From Pseudomonas sp. TH15 (GTDB taxonomy: Bacteria > Pseudomonadota > Gammaproteobacteria > Pseudomonadales > Pseudomonadaceae), in NCBI RefSeq assembly GCF_016651105.1, contig NZ_JAEKEL010000001.1, positions 1,633,501 to 1,697,500 on the forward strand: 64,000 nucleotides of DNA. The letters run 5' to 3'. The translations under genes and the position numbers were made by a program. The notes beneath the pieces are model-generated. The model worked only from the letters and a program-made list of their open reading frames with translations. It was not told where the DNA came from and did no database searches. Positions 18,076 through 29,634 of the stretch are shown here, one piece after another (the first letter of the stretch is position 1; each line of letters starts with the position of its first letter).

Positions 18076-18533
18076 TCCTGTACCTGGCGGATGAAGAAGC
18101 GATGACCGCGTTTGGCGCGCGGATTGCGCAAACCACCCAAGGCCATGGCCTGATTTTTCTCGAGGGCGATCTCGGCGCGGGAAAAACCACGCTGTCCCGT
18201 GGCATCATCCGTGGCTTGGGGCATGTGGGCGCGGTAAAAAGCCCGACCTTTACCCTGGTCGAACCCTATGAGATTGGCGACATCCGGGCCTTCCATTTTG
18301 ACCTCTATAGACTGGTCGATCCGGAAGAGTTGGAGTACCTCGGCATCCGCGACTACTTCGACGACGATGCCATGTGTTTGATCGAATGGCCCCAGAAGGG
18401 TGCAGGGTTTTTGCCAAAGCCCGACCTGACCATTACCATTAGCCCGCAAGACAGCGGGCGTTCGCTGAAAATTTTGCCACAAGGCTCGCGTGGCGAGTCG
18501 TGGTGTGCCGCTTTGGCATTGGAAACCAATTAA
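18063..18533 (+). CDS. tsaE: tRNA threonylcarbamoyladenosine biosynthesis ATPase TsaE
   Basis: 156 residues from a GTG at 18063 inside the end of nnr. TsaE is the ATPase of the TsaBDE complex that makes t6A37 on ANN-decoding tRNAs. The P-loop EGDLGAGKTTLSRG near residue 36, SPTFTLVEPY, and the FDLYRL/IEW segments are diagnostic. The ribosome-binding site (TTGGAGGAG) lies in the nnr coding region. Fifteen bases separate it from amiB. Confidence 0.96.
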   Translation: MSEIILYLADEEAMTAFGARIAQTTQGHGLIFLEGDLGAGKTTLSRGIIRGLGHVGAVKSPTFTLVEPYEIGDIRAFHFDLYRLVDPEELEYLGIRDYFDDDAMCLIEWPQKGAGFLPKPDLTITISPQDSGRSLKILPQGSRGESWCAALALETN

Positions 18534-18548
18534 ATGATGGGGTCAGGT

Positions 18549-19964
18549 ATGCGCTTTCGCGCGATGGTAGCTGCCGTAGGATTGTTGTTTTTGGCGGTGA
18601 CCGTCGACGCTGTGGCCGATTCGAAGGTCAACAGCGTTCGCCTGTGGCGAGCACCGGATAACACACGACTGGTGTTCGACCTCTCGGGGCCGGTGCAGCA
18701 CAGCGTGTTCACCCTGACTTCGCCGGATCGGCTGGTCATCGACATCAATGGCGCGACCCTCGGTGCGCCGTTGAAGGTCAACACCTCCAATACTCCGATT
18801 ACTGCCATGCGTTCGGCCCAGCGCACGCCAACCGACTTGCGGGTGGTCATCGACCTGAAAAAAGCCGTCACGCCGAAAAGCTTTGTCCTGGCGCCGAACG
18901 CCCAGTACGGCAATCGCCTGGTGGTCGACCTGTTCGATAGCGCCGAAGCCGCCGCCCCCATTCCGCCGCCGCCGAGCAACGTCGCGACGGTGGCTCCGGT
19001 CCCGGTCACCCCAGTCGATCCTCCGGTGAAACTGCCGCCAGCTCCGGCCGGCAAGCGCGACATCGTTGTGGTCATCGATGCTGGTCACGGCGGTGAAGAC
19101 CCGGGTGCCTCGGGCTCTCGCGGCCAGCATGAGAAAGACGTGGTATTGGCCATCGCCCGTGAGCTGCAGCGCCAGATCAGCGGCATGAAGGGCTACCGCG
19201 CCGAACTGACCCGTACCGGCGACTACTTCATCCCGTTGCGTGGCCGTACTGAAATCGCCCGCAAGAAAGGCGCCGACCTGTTCGTCTCGATCCACGCCGA
19301 CGCCGCGCCTTCCGCCGCAGCCTTTGGTGCATCGGTGTTTGCCCTGTCAGATCGCGGCGCCACTTCGGAGACCGCCCGTTGGCTGGCCGATAGCGAAAAC
19401 CGTTCTGACTTGATCGGCGGTGCCGGCAGCGTCAGCCTCGACGACAAGGACCGCATGCTCGCTGGCGTGCTGCTCGATCTGTCGATGACCGCTTCCCTGA
19501 CCTCCAGCCTGGACGTTGGCCAAAAGGTCTTGAGCAACATTAGTCGCGTCACGCCGTTGCACAAACAACGCGTCGAGCAGGCTGGGTTCATGGTCCTGAA
19601 GTCGCCGGATATTCCGTCGATCCTGGTGGAAACCGGCTTCATCTCCAACGCTAATGAAGCGACCAAGCTGTCTGGAGCTAGCCATCAGCAGGCGCTTGCG
19701 CGTTCCATCAGCGCCGGCGTCCGCCAGTTCTTCCAGCAGAACCCGCCGCCGGGCACCTACATTGCCTGGCTGCGCGATTCGGGCAAGATCGCCCAAGGGC
19801 CGCGTGACCATCGCGTCAGCCCGGGCGAGACGCTGGCGATGATTGCCGTGCGTTATCAGGTGTCCCCGGCGACCCTGCGCAGCGCCAACAATCTGAAAAG
19901 CGATGAGCTGAAAATCGGCCAGACCCTGACCATTCCCGGCACTGAACTGGCGGCCAAAGAATGA
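18549..19964 (+). CDS. amiB: N-acetylmuramoyl-L-alanine amidase AmiB type
   Basis: 471 residues from the ATG at 18549 (MRFRAMV), which follows a GGGGTCAGG site; an ATG at 18534 gives five more residues but has no spaced site. A signal peptide ends near VDAVADS. An AMIN domain (about 25-125) targets septal peptidoglycan. A Pro-rich linker follows, then the zinc amidase domain (about 170-395: [13 protein letters not shown] with a zinc His, SIHADA with the second His). A LysM domain ends the protein ([19 protein letters not shown]). It cleaves the stem peptide from glycan at division. Its stop overlaps the mutL start by 4 bases. Confidence 0.95.
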   Translation: MRFRAMVAAVGLLFLAVTVDAVADSKVNSVRLWRAPDNTRLVFDLSGPVQHSVFTLTSPDRLVIDINGATLGAPLKVNTSNTPITAMRSAQRTPTDLRVVIDLKKAVTPKSFVLAPNAQYGNRLVVDLFDSAEAAAPIPPPPSNVATVAPVPVTPVDPPVKLPPAPAGKRDIVVVIDAGHGGEDPGASGSRGQHEKDVVLAIARELQRQISGMKGYRAELTRTGDYFIPLRGRTEIARKKGADLFVSIHADAAPSAAAFGASVFALSDRGATSETARWLADSENRSDLIGGAGSVSLDDKDRMLAGVLLDLSMTASLTSSLDVGQKVLSNISRVTPLHKQRVEQAGFMVLKSPDIPSILVETGFISNANEATKLSGASHQQALARSISAGVRQFFQQNPPPGTYIAWLRDSGKIAQGPRDHRVSPGETLAMIAVRYQVSPATLRSANNLKSDELKIGQTLTIPGTELAAKE

Positions 19965-21871
19965 ACCAGGCGCTGACCAATACCGCTCGTATCGAGCTGC
20001 TTAGCCCGCGACTGGCGAACCAGATTGCCGCCGGTGAAGTGGTCGAGCGCCCGGCATCGGTGATCAAGGAGTTGCTGGAAAACAGCCTCGACTCCGGCGC
20101 CAAGCGCATTGATGTCGATGTCGAGCAGGGCGGCGTCAAGCTGCTGCGAGTGCGCGACGACGGCAGCGGCATTTCTGCCGATGACCTGCCGCTGGCCTTG
20201 GCGCGGCACGCCACCAGCAAGATTCGAAACCTCGAAGACCTCGAACAGGTGATGAGCCTCGGGTTTCGCGGTGAAGCCCTGGCGTCGATTAGCTCCGTGG
20301 CGCGCCTGACCCTGACGTCCCGCACCAAGGACGCTGATCAGGCCTGGCAAGTCGAAACCGAAGGTCGGGACATGGCACCCCGTGTGCAACCGGCCGCCCA
20401 TCCAGTGGGCACCTCGGTGGAAGTGCGGGACCTGTTCTTCAACACCCCGGCCCGGCGCAAATTCCTCAAGACCGAAAAAACCGAATTCGATCACTTGCAA
20501 GAAGTGATCAAACGCCTGGCCTTGGCGCGATTCGACGTGGCGTTCCATTTGCGCCACAACGGCAAGACCATCCTCAGTCTGCACGAAGCTCATGATGATG
20601 CGTCCCGTGCCCGGCGTGTGGCGGCGATTTGCGGCGCGGGGTTCCTGGAGCAGGCGCTGCCGATCGAAATCGAGCGCAATGGCCTGCATTTGTGGGGTTG
20701 GGTCGGGTTGCCGACGTTCAACCGCAGCCAGGCAGACTTGCAGTACTTCTTTGTGAATGGCCGTGCCGTGCGCGACAAACTGGTGGCCCACGCGGTGCGC
20801 CAGGCCTATCGCGACGTGCTGTTCAACGGCCGGCACCCGACGTTCGTGCTGTTTTTCGAAGTCGATCCGGCGGGCGTTGACGTCAACGTGCACCCGACCA
20901 AGCACGAAGTGCGTTTCCGTGACGGGCGCATGGTTCACGATTTCCTCTACGGCACCTTGCACCGCGCCTTGGGCGATGTGCGGCCGGACGATCATCTGGC
21001 GGCACCCGTGGCGACGGCCATCGTCCGACCTACCGGCATCGATGCCGGTGAGTTCGGCCCGCAAGGCGAAATGCGTCTGGCGGCCAATGCCTTGCTGGAA
21101 CAGCCGCAAGCGCAACCGTCGTTCAATACGGCGGCAGGTTCGGGTGCTGGCGCCGGATATCAGTATCAGTACACGCCGCGGCCTCAATCTGGCGTGCCGG
21201 TTGCGGAAGCCCAGGCGGCCTACCGCGAGTTCTTCGCGCCATTGCCCGAAGCCAACGCAGTAGCGCTGCCGGCCGGGCAGGACGACATTCCGCCACTGGG
21301 TTATGCGCTGGCGCAGCTGAAGGGCATCTATATCCTTTCGGAAAACGCCCAAGGCCTGGTGCTGGTGGACATGCACGCCGCTCACGAGCGGATCATGTAC
21401 GAACGCCTGAAAGTCGCCATGGCCAGCGAAGGCCTGAGCGGCCAGCCGCTGCTGGTCCCGGAATCCCTGGCCGTGAGCCAGCGCGAAGCCGATTGCGCCG
21501 AAGAGAACATCGCCTGGTTCCAGCGGCTGGGCTTTGAATTGCAGCGCCTTGGTCCGGAAACCCTGGCGATCCGGCAGATCCCGGCACTGCTCAAGCAGGC
21601 GGAAGCCAACCGCTTGGTCAGCGACGTACTGGCCGACCTGATGGAATACGGCACCAGTGACCGGATTCAGGCGCACCTGAACGAACTGCTCGGCACCATG
21701 GCCTGCCACGGCGCGATCCGGGCAAATCGACGCTTGGCTTTGCCTGAAATGAACGGCCTGCTGCGGGACATGGAAAACACCGAACGCAGCGGTCAATGCA
21801 ACCATGGCCGACCGACCTGGACCCAATTGGGCCTGGACGATCTGGACAAACTGTTCTTGCGCGGTCGTTGA
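19961..21871 (+). CDS. mutL: DNA mismatch repair protein MutL
   Basis: 636 residues. The N-terminal GHKL ATPase has [22 protein letters not shown] and GFRGEAL. A Pro/Ala/Gln-rich linker (about 345-430) leads to the C-terminal dimerisation domain. It contains DMHAAHE starting at Asp470, the D-x-H-A-x2-E endonuclease motif that E. coli MutL lacks but P. aeruginosa MutL has. The nicking function is thus expected. It sits between amiB (4-base overlap) and miaA (1-base overlap), the standard gammaproteobacterial order. Confidence 0.97.
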   Translation: MNQALTNTARIELLSPRLANQIAAGEVVERPASVIKELLENSLDSGAKRIDVDVEQGGVKLLRVRDDGSGISADDLPLALARHATSKIRNLEDLEQVMSLGFRGEALASISSVARLTLTSRTKDADQAWQVETEGRDMAPRVQPAAHPVGTSVEVRDLFFNTPARRKFLKTEKTEFDHLQEVIKRLALARFDVAFHLRHNGKTILSLHEAHDDASRARRVAAICGAGFLEQALPIEIERNGLHLWGWVGLPTFNRSQADLQYFFVNGRAVRDKLVAHAVRQAYRDVLFNGRHPTFVLFFEVDPAGVDVNVHPTKHEVRFRDGRMVHDFLYGTLHRALGDVRPDDHLAAPVATAIVRPTGIDAGEFGPQGEMRLAANALLEQPQAQPSFNTAAGSGAGAGYQYQYTPRPQSGVPVAEAQAAYREFFAPLPEANAVALPAGQDDIPPLGYALAQLKGIYILSENAQGLVLVDMHAAHERIMYERLKVAMASEGLSGQPLLVPESLAVSQREADCAEENIAWFQRLGFELQRLGPETLAIRQIPALLKQAEANRLVSDVLADLMEYGTSDRIQAHLNELLGTMACHGAIRANRRLALPEMNGLLRDMENTERSGQCNHGRPTWTQLGLDDLDKLFLRGR

Positions 21872-22842
21872 TGAGCCAGCTTCCTCCAGCGATTTTTCTG
21901 ATGGGCCCGACCGCTGCGGGCAAGACCGATCTGGCTATCGAACTGACCAAAGTCCTGCCTTGCGAACTGATCAGCGTCGATTCGGCGCTCGTCTATCGCG
22001 GCATGGACATCGGCACTGCCAAGCCCTCCAAAGAACTATTGGCCGAATTCCCACACCGCTTGATCGATATTCTCGACCCGGCGCAGAGCTATTCGGCGGC
22101 GGATTTTCGTCGTGATGCTCTGGAGGCTATGGCCGAGATCACCGCGCGAGGCAAAATTCCGCTGCTTGTAGGCGGCACGATGCTCTACTACAAGGCTTTG
22201 GTCGAAGGCCTGGCGCAAATGCCGGCGGCCGATCCAGAGGTTCGCGCGCAAATCGAAGAAGAGGCTGCACGCCTTGGCTGGCAGGCCCTGCACGATCAAT
22301 TGGCGCTGATTGATCCGGTCTCCGCCGCGCGAATTCACCCGAACGATCCCCAGCGTCTCAGTCGGGCACTGGAAGTTTATCGTGTCAGCGGTCAGAGCAT
22401 GACCGAGCTGCGACTCAGACAATCTGCGCAAAGTACTGAAGCAGCCGCTTCGGGACTGCAACAATTGCCCTATACTGTCGCGAACTTGGCCATCGCTCCG
22501 GCTAATCGTCAGGTACTGCACGCCCGTATTAAACAAAGATTCACAAATATGTTGGAACAGGGATTCATCGACGAGGTCGTAGCCCTGCGTACGAGAAGTG
22601 ACCTGCATTCAGGGTTGCCGTCTATACGCGCTGTAGGGTACCGACAAGTCTGGGATTACCTGGATGGCAAGCTGACGCAAGCCGAGATGCAGGAGCGGGG
22701 AATCATTGCCACGCGCCAATTGGCAAAGCGCCAGTTCACCTGGCTACGCAGTTGGGCTGATTTACACTGGTTGGACAGCCTCGATTGCGACAATCTGCCG
22801 CGCGCCTTGAAATACCTTGGGACCATCTCCATATTGAGCTGA
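21871..22842 (+). CDS. miaA: tRNA dimethylallyltransferase
   Basis: 323 residues from the ATG at 21871, which shares one base with the mutL stop. It adds a dimethylallyl group to A37 of tRNAs that read codons starting with U. The P-loop [14 protein letters not shown], the [16 protein letters not shown] segment and [12 protein letters not shown] are characteristic. The length is normal. No space for a promoter precedes it, so it is read from upstream, and the hfq promoter probably lies in or just after this gene. Confidence 0.97.
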   Translation: MSQLPPAIFLMGPTAAGKTDLAIELTKVLPCELISVDSALVYRGMDIGTAKPSKELLAEFPHRLIDILDPAQSYSAADFRRDALEAMAEITARGKIPLLVGGTMLYYKALVEGLAQMPAADPEVRAQIEEEAARLGWQALHDQLALIDPVSAARIHPNDPQRLSRALEVYRVSGQSMTELRLRQSAQSTEAAASGLQQLPYTVANLAIAPANRQVLHARIKQRFTNMLEQGFIDEVVALRTRSDLHSGLPSIRAVGYRQVWDYLDGKLTQAEMQERGIIATRQLAKRQFTWLRSWADLHWLDSLDCDNLPRALKYLGTISILS

Positions 22843-22935
22843 GTCCTTGCAATTGCCGTCTATCCTTGGGGGTGTGACGGCTCAAGCCATCTGTTTACCT
22901 ATTTTTTATATTGAATCCTTAAAGGAGTGCGGCAC

Positions 22936-23196
22936 ATGTCAAAAGGGCATTCGCTACAAGACCCTTACCTGAATACTTTACGTAAAGAGAAAGTTGGGGT
23001 TTCCATCTACCTGGTCAACGGGATCAAACTGCAAGGCACGATCGAGTCTTTCGACCAGTTCGTTATCCTGCTGAAAAACACCGTTAGCCAGATGGTTTAC
23101 AAACACGCTATCTCTACAGTGGTGCCGGTTCGTCCAATTCGTCTGCCTAGCGCAACCGAATCCGAAGCAGGTGACGCTGAGCCAGGTAACGCCTGA
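22936..23196 (+). CDS. hfq: RNA chaperone Hfq
   Basis: 86 residues from the ATG at 22936, 8 bases after AAAGGAG. The Sm fold is clear: [20 protein letters not shown], the Sm1 core [21 protein letters not shown], and the Sm2 motif YKHAIS(T)VVP. The tail after residue 70 is short and acidic, as usual in Pseudomonas. As a hexamer it pairs small RNAs with mRNAs and, in Pseudomonas, binds Crc for catabolite repression. hflX follows 12 bases later. Confidence 0.98.
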   Translation: MSKGHSLQDPYLNTLRKEKVGVSIYLVNGIKLQGTIESFDQFVILLKNTVSQMVYKHAISTVVPVRPIRLPSATESEAGDAEPGNA

Positions 23197-23208
23197 TAGG
23201 AGTCTCCT

Positions 23209-24510
23209 TTGTTCTTTGAGCGCCACGGTGGTGGTGAGCGAGTGATCCTCGTTCACTTGGATGGACAGGACCCTGAGGCGCGCGAAGATCCGCAGGAGTT
23301 TCAGGAGTTGGCTAATTCGGCCGGCGCCGAGACCGTTGCGTTTTTTAACGTGCCGCGTCATCGGCCAACCGCCAAATTCCTGATTGGCAGCGGCAAGGTC
23401 GAGGAGCTGCGCGACCTGGTCCATGCCGAAAAGGCAGATCTGGTCATCTTCAATCACATCCTCACGCCCAGTCAGGAACGTAACCTCGAACGTGTTTTCG
23501 AGTGTCGCGTGATCGACCGTACCGGTCTGATTCTCGATATTTTCGCCCAACGTGCCCGTACCCATGAAGGCAAGCTCCAGGTAGAACTGGCCCAGCTTGA
23601 CCACATGAGCACCCGGCTGGTTCGTGGCTGGACCCACCTTGAGCGTCAAGGTGGCGGTATCGGTATGCGTGGCCCGGGTGAAACCCAGTTGGAAACCGAC
23701 CGCCGTTTGCTGCGGGTTCGCCTGCGACAGATCAAGGGCCGGCTGGAAAAAGTGCGCAGTCAGCGCGAACAGTCGCGACGCGGCCGTTCGCGTGCGGATA
23801 TTCCTACCGTGTCCCTGGTGGGGTATACCAACGCCGGCAAATCCACGCTCTTCAATAACGTGACGAAATCCGACGTGTACGCGGCTGACCAGTTGTTCGC
23901 CACGCTGGACCCGACCTTGCGCCGTCTGGAACTCGACGACCTGGGGCCGATTGTCCTGGCCGACACTGTGGGTTTCATACGCCACTTGCCCCACAAACTG
24001 GTCGAGGCGTTTCGGTCTACGCTCGAAGAGTCAAGCAACTCAGACCTGCTGTTGCACGTGATCGATGCGGCCGAACCGGATCGCATGTTGCAGATCGAGC
24101 AGGTGATGGTGGTGCTGGGTGAGATCGGAGCCCAGGACTTGCCGATCCTCGAGGTCTATAACAAACTCGATTTGCTTGAAGGCGTTGAGCCACAAATCCA
24201 GCGCGACGAAAACGGCAAGCCCCAACGGGTCTGGCTGTCGGCGCGTGATGGAAGTGGTCTGGAATTGCTTGAGCAAGCCATTGCCGAGTTGCTGGGCGGT
24301 GATTTGTTTGTGGGTACCTTACGCTTGCCGCAACGCTTTGCTCGACTGCGTGCGCAGTTTTTCGAGCTCGGCGCGGTACAGAAAGAAGAACACGACGAAG
24401 AAGGCATCTGCCTGCTGGCCGTTCGCTTGCCTCGGGTCGAGTTGAATCGACTGGTGAGCCGCGAAGGCCTGCAACCGATGGATTTCCTCGAGCAACACAC
24501 TTTGCAATAA
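23209..24510 (+). CDS. hflX: Ribosome-associated GTPase HflX
   Basis: 433 residues from a TTG at 23209, 8 bases after TAGGAG; this gives the familiar N-terminus MFFERHGGGERV. The HflX N-terminal domain is followed by the glycine-rich GGGIGMRGPGE (near residue 148) and the GTPase domain with GYTNAGKST at 205-213, DTVGFI and NKLD. HflX splits stalled or heat-damaged ribosomes. It belongs to the hfq-hflX-hflK-hflC group, but there is a gap of 96 bases before hflK. Confidence 0.96.
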   Translation: MFFERHGGGERVILVHLDGQDPEAREDPQEFQELANSAGAETVAFFNVPRHRPTAKFLIGSGKVEELRDLVHAEKADLVIFNHILTPSQERNLERVFECRVIDRTGLILDIFAQRARTHEGKLQVELAQLDHMSTRLVRGWTHLERQGGGIGMRGPGETQLETDRRLLRVRLRQIKGRLEKVRSQREQSRRGRSRADIPTVSLVGYTNAGKSTLFNNVTKSDVYAADQLFATLDPTLRRLELDDLGPIVLADTVGFIRHLPHKLVEAFRSTLEESSNSDLLLHVIDAAEPDRMLQIEQVMVVLGEIGAQDLPILEVYNKLDLLEGVEPQIQRDENGKPQRVWLSARDGSGLELLEQAIAELLGGDLFVGTLRLPQRFARLRAQFFELGAVQKEEHDEEGICLLAVRLPRVELNRLVSREGLQPMDFLEQHTLQ

Positions 24511-24606
24511 AAGCCTGAGAAAGCGGTTGTGCCGCGGTGACAGGCATTCTGTAGCATTGGTCGGCGCGCCGTGGGTGCGTCTTTGCTTTATCAGATGGAG
24601 AGCGCT

Positions 24607-25776
24607 ATGGCTTGGAATGAGCCGGGTGGCAACTCGAATAATCAGGATCCTTGGGGTGGCAAGCGCCGCAATAACGGCGACCGCAAGGGACCACCGGATC
24701 TCGACGAGGCCTTCCGAAAGCTGCAGGAAAGCCTGAACGGGTTGTTCGGTGGTGGTAAGAAACGTGGTGACGACGGCGGTGGTTCGGGCAGGAGTGGCGG
24801 CTTCGGCGGCCTGCTCGGCATCGGCCTGGTCGTGCTCGCAGCCGTGTGGCTGTACAGCGCGGTCTACGTGGTCGACGAGCAGGAGCAAGCCGTTGTGCTG
24901 CGCTTCGGCAAGTACTACGAAACAGTCGGCCCGGGCCTGAACATCTACTTCCCGCCGATCGATAAAAAGTACATGGAAAACGTGACGCGCGAGCGTTCGT
25001 ACACCAAGCAAGGCCAGATGCTGACCGAAGACGAGAACATCGTCGAAGTGCCGCTGACCGTGCAGTACAAGATCAGCAACCTGCAGGATTTCGTGCTGAA
25101 CGTCGATCAGCCGGAAATCAGCCTGCAGCAAGCGACCGACAGCGCCTTGCGCCATGTGGTGGGTTCCACCGCGATGGATCAGGTCCTGACCGAAGGTCGT
25201 GAGTTGATGGCCAGCGAAATCAAGGAGCGTCTGCAACGCTTCCTCGATACCTATCGCACCGGTATCACCGTCACCCAGGTCAACGTACAGAACGCAGCGG
25301 CACCGCGTGAAGTCCAGGAAGCCTTCGATGACGTGATCCGTGCCCGTGAAGACGAGCAGCGTTCGCGCAACCAGGCTGAAACCTACGCCAACGGCGTCGT
25401 GCCGGAAGCCCGTGGTCAGGCCCAGCGTATCCTTGAAGATGCCAACGGTTACCGTGACGAAACGGTATCGCGCGCCAAGGGTGAGGCTGATCGCTTCACC
25501 AAACTGGTGGCCGAGTATCGCAAGGCACCCGAAGTTACCCGCCAGCGTCTGTACCTGGACACCATGCAGGAAGTCTTCACCAACACCAGCAAGGTTCTCG
25601 TGACCGGCAACAAGAATGGCCAGAGCAATCTGCTGTACTTGCCGCTGGACAAGATGATTCAGAACAGTTCAGGCGGTAATGCGCCGGTAACCGGTTCTGC
25701 CGCCGCCAATAGCAACACGGATGTCGCGCCGCATGTCACTGACTTGCCGCAAACGCGCACAAGGGAGACCCGCTGA
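24607..25776 (+). CDS. hflK: FtsH protease modulator HflK
   Basis: 389 residues from the ATG at 24607 (MAWNEPGG). The Gly/Asn-rich cytoplasmic N-terminus leads to a membrane segment near residues 72-93 (LLGIGLVVLAAVWLYSAV), then an SPFH/prohibitin domain (about 95-290) and a helical coiled-coil with Ala/Glu/Arg repeats. The C-terminus faces the periplasm and is Asn/Thr-rich. HflK and HflC form a large vault-shaped cage around FtsH. The stop overlaps the hflC start by one base. Confidence 0.96.
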   Translation: MAWNEPGGNSNNQDPWGGKRRNNGDRKGPPDLDEAFRKLQESLNGLFGGGKKRGDDGGGSGRSGGFGGLLGIGLVVLAAVWLYSAVYVVDEQEQAVVLRFGKYYETVGPGLNIYFPPIDKKYMENVTRERSYTKQGQMLTEDENIVEVPLTVQYKISNLQDFVLNVDQPEISLQQATDSALRHVVGSTAMDQVLTEGRELMASEIKERLQRFLDTYRTGITVTQVNVQNAAAPREVQEAFDDVIRAREDEQRSRNQAETYANGVVPEARGQAQRILEDANGYRDETVSRAKGEADRFTKLVAEYRKAPEVTRQRLYLDTMQEVFTNTSKVLVTGNKNGQSNLLYLPLDKMIQNSSGGNAPVTGSAAANSNTDVAPHVTDLPQTRTRETR

Positions 25777-26645
25777 TGAGCAATAAATCGCTGATCGCCC
25801 TGATCGTTGGCGTCGTTGTGCTGCTGGTTGGCTGGAACTGCTTCTACATCGTGGCTCAGACCGAGCGTGCGGTGATGCTGCAGTTCGGTCGCGTGGTCCA
25901 GACTGATGTTCAGCCAGGCCTGCATGTGAAAGTGCCTTACGTTAACCAGGTGCGCAAATTCGACGCACGCCTGATGACACTGGATGCACCGACACAACGC
26001 TTCCTGACGCTGGAAAAGAAAGCCGTCATGGTTGACGCCTTCGCCAAGTGGCGCGTGAAAGATGCCGAGCGCTTCTACACCGCAACGTCCGGCCTCAAGC
26101 AGATTGCTGACGAGCGTCTGTCCCGTCGTCTGGAATCGGGCCTGCGTGACCAGTTTGGTAAGCGCACCCTGCACGAAGTGGTTTCCGGTGAACGTGACGC
26201 GCTGATGGCTGACATCACCGCTTCGCTGAACAAGATGGCGGAAAAAGAGCTGGGTATCGAAGTTGTCGATGTTCGGGTCAAGGCCATCGATCTGCCGAAA
26301 GAAGTAAACCGCAGTGTGTTCGAACGTATGAGCACCGAGCGTGAGCGTGAAGCTCGCGAGCACCGCGCCAAGGGTAACGAGTTGGCTGAAGGCATCCGTG
26401 CCGACGCCGATCGTCAACGCCGCGTGTTGCTGGCCGAAGCGTATCGTGAATCCGAAGAGGTTCGCGGTGACGGTGACGCCCAGGCTGCTGCGATCTACTC
26501 CAAGGCTTACGGCCAGGATCAGGAGTTCTACGGTTTCTACCGTAGCCTGCGTGCCTACCGTGAAAGCTTCGCGAACAAAACCGACGTCATGGTCCTCGAC
26601 CCAAGCAGCGACTTCTTCCGTTATCTGGAAAAGTCCAAGCCTTGA
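25776..26645 (+). CDS. hflC: FtsH protease modulator HflC
   Basis: 289 residues. A membrane anchor lies at residues 4-26 (LIALIVGVVVLLVGWNCFYIV), then an SPFH domain and a charged coiled-coil rich in EREAREHRA. The C-terminal part contains FYRSLRAYRESF, which is conserved in HflC. It partners HflK, with which it overlaps by one base. Two hairpins follow before hisZ, and the second is a clear terminator, so the hfl operon ends here. Confidence 0.96.
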   Translation: MSNKSLIALIVGVVVLLVGWNCFYIVAQTERAVMLQFGRVVQTDVQPGLHVKVPYVNQVRKFDARLMTLDAPTQRFLTLEKKAVMVDAFAKWRVKDAERFYTATSGLKQIADERLSRRLESGLRDQFGKRTLHEVVSGERDALMADITASLNKMAEKELGIEVVDVRVKAIDLPKEVNRSVFERMSTEREREAREHRAKGNELAEGIRADADRQRRVLLAEAYRESEEVRGDGDAQAAAIYSKAYGQDQEFYGFYRSLRAYRESFANKTDVMVLDPSSDFFRYLEKSKP

Positions 26646-26960
26646 TACAACGTTGACCTGAATCATCCCCCGCCTGGCAGCTAAAACCTGCGGCGGGGTG
26701 ATCCTTTGGGAAAACGTGTGTATGATGCGGCAGCCGGGAAATTCCCGGCTTTTTTGCGTCTGCACGTTTGATTGCGGTTTTTTGGCAGGCGTCCGAGTTG
26801 AATGACTCGACCGGTTTTTCGAGGAAAGTGATTGGCGAAGCCGGTTTCAGGCTTTTCGCCACGTCGTTCATGCGCGTGGTTTGCACATGAGCCGATCATT
26901 TTCTGCTTCACTCAAGGCTCGCCCAACGGCTGGCCGCCCGGATCATAGGGGAATGGCGTA
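26646..26960. other. Intergenic region hflC-hisZ (no gene seen)
   Basis: This 315-base stretch holds an imperfect hairpin (about 26662-26702) and the terminator at 26732. No convincing reading frame was found on the plus strand. In PAO1 a small DUF2065 gene (PA4940, from memory) lies at this place; I could not find its equivalent here. The hisZ promoter presumably lies in the second half. Confidence 0.6.
26732..26757 (+). terminator. Terminator of the hfl operon
   Basis: AGCCGGGAA pairs with TTCCCGGCT, followed by TTTTTT. Confidence 0.9.
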
Positions 26961-28148
26961 ATGGCAACGGTAGACCGCTGGCTGCTGCCAGATGGCATCG
27001 AAGAAGTACTGCCACCAGAAGCGGCGCGCATTGAAGTAGCGCGCCGCCAGGTGTTGGATCTGTTCCAGAGCTGGGGTTACGAGTTTGTCGTGACTCCCCA
27101 TATCGAGTACCTGGAATCCCTGCTGACCGGCGCGGGCCAGGACCTGGATCTGCGTACCTTCAAGGTCATCGACCCGCAATCGGGCCGGCAGATGGGTTTC
27201 CGTGCGGACATCACGCCGCAAGTGGCGCGCATCGATGCGCACACCCTGCGTCGCGAAGGCCCGAGCCGTCTGTGCTATGCCGGCAGCGTGCTGCATGCTC
27301 AGCCGCGGGCGTTGTCGTCTTCGCGCAGCCCGATCCAGTTGGGCGCCGAGTTGTACGGCGACGCCAGCCCGAGCAGCGACGTGGAAGTTATCAGCCTGAT
27401 GCTGGCCATGCTGCAACTGGCCGATGTGCCAGACGTGCACATGGACCTCGGTCATGTAGGTATCTACCGTGGCCTGGCCCGCGCCGCCGGTTTGTCCGGT
27501 GAAGTCGAGCAACAATTGTTCGACGCATTGCAACGCAAGGCTATCGACGAGGTCATTACCTTGACCGAAGGCCTGCCTGCCGATCTGTCGGGCATGTTGC
27601 GAGCGCTGGTCGACCTGTGTGGCGGCCGTGAAGTGTTGAGCGCTGCCCGTGAGCGTCTGGCCAATGCGCCGGCGCCGGTACTGGCTGCGCTGGAAGACTT
27701 GCTGGCGATTGCCGACCGTCTGTCCACGCGTTTCCCGGAATTACCGCTTTACTTCGATCTGGGCGAACTGCGCGGCTATCACTACCACACCGGTGTGGTG
27801 TTCGCGGTGTTCGTACCGGGTGTTGGCCAATCCATTGCCCAGGGCGGTCGTTACGACGACATCGGCGCCGACTTCGGTCGTGCCCGCCCGGCAACGGGTT
27901 TCTCTACCGATTTAAAAACCCTGGTGACCCTGGGGCGTGCTGAGATCGAGCTACCGTCTGGCGGTATCTGGATGCCTGACAGTACGGATGCGGCACTCTG
28001 GCAGCAGGTTTGTCAGTTGCGCAGTGAGGGTCAGCGTGTCGTTCAGGCGTTGCCTGGGCAACCATTGGCCGCCGCCCGTGAAGCGGACTGCGACCGGCAA
28101 TTGATTCAGCAGAACGGGCTTTGGCAAGTATTGCCGCTGGCTTCTTGA
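26961..28148 (+). CDS. hisZ: ATP phosphoribosyltransferase regulatory subunit
   Basis: 395 residues. HisZ is a catalytically dead relative of histidyl-tRNA synthetase which, with the short HisG, forms the first enzyme of histidine synthesis. The class II synthetase fold is shown by [31 protein letters not shown], and the later [21 protein letters not shown]. The enzyme-specific anticodon domain is replaced by a short tail. The start follows TAGGGGA by about 10 bases. The gene is 54 bases before purA, so the two are probably co-transcribed. Confidence 0.95.
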   Translation: MATVDRWLLPDGIEEVLPPEAARIEVARRQVLDLFQSWGYEFVVTPHIEYLESLLTGAGQDLDLRTFKVIDPQSGRQMGFRADITPQVARIDAHTLRREGPSRLCYAGSVLHAQPRALSSSRSPIQLGAELYGDASPSSDVEVISLMLAMLQLADVPDVHMDLGHVGIYRGLARAAGLSGEVEQQLFDALQRKAIDEVITLTEGLPADLSGMLRALVDLCGGREVLSAARERLANAPAPVLAALEDLLAIADRLSTRFPELPLYFDLGELRGYHYHTGVVFAVFVPGVGQSIAQGGRYDDIGADFGRARPATGFSTDLKTLVTLGRAEIELPSGGIWMPDSTDAALWQQVCQLRSEGQRVVQALPGQPLAAAREADCDRQLIQQNGLWQVLPLAS

Positions 28149-29495
<1,347 letters not shown>

Positions 29496-29513
29496 TAAGT
29501 CGTTGATGTAAAA

Positions 29514-29544
29514 CACAAAGGCCCCTTAATTGGGGCCTTTGTCG
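29514..29544 (+). terminator. Terminator of purA
   Basis: ACAAAGGCCCC pairs perfectly with GGGGCCTTTGT around a 6-base loop, 18 bases after the stop. The symmetric A/T ends suggest it may act on both strands. Confidence 0.9.
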
Positions 29545-29634
29545 TTTATGCCTGCAGGACGGCACAACCTTTGCTGTAATTATCCCTTCTGGCGTGCCAT
29601 CAATTTAATGGCGTCAAAGCAGAGGGATATTCCC

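Noticed and set aside
19856..21826. 656-residue open frame opposite mutL
   Set aside because: Shadow of mutL, which is complete with all motifs.
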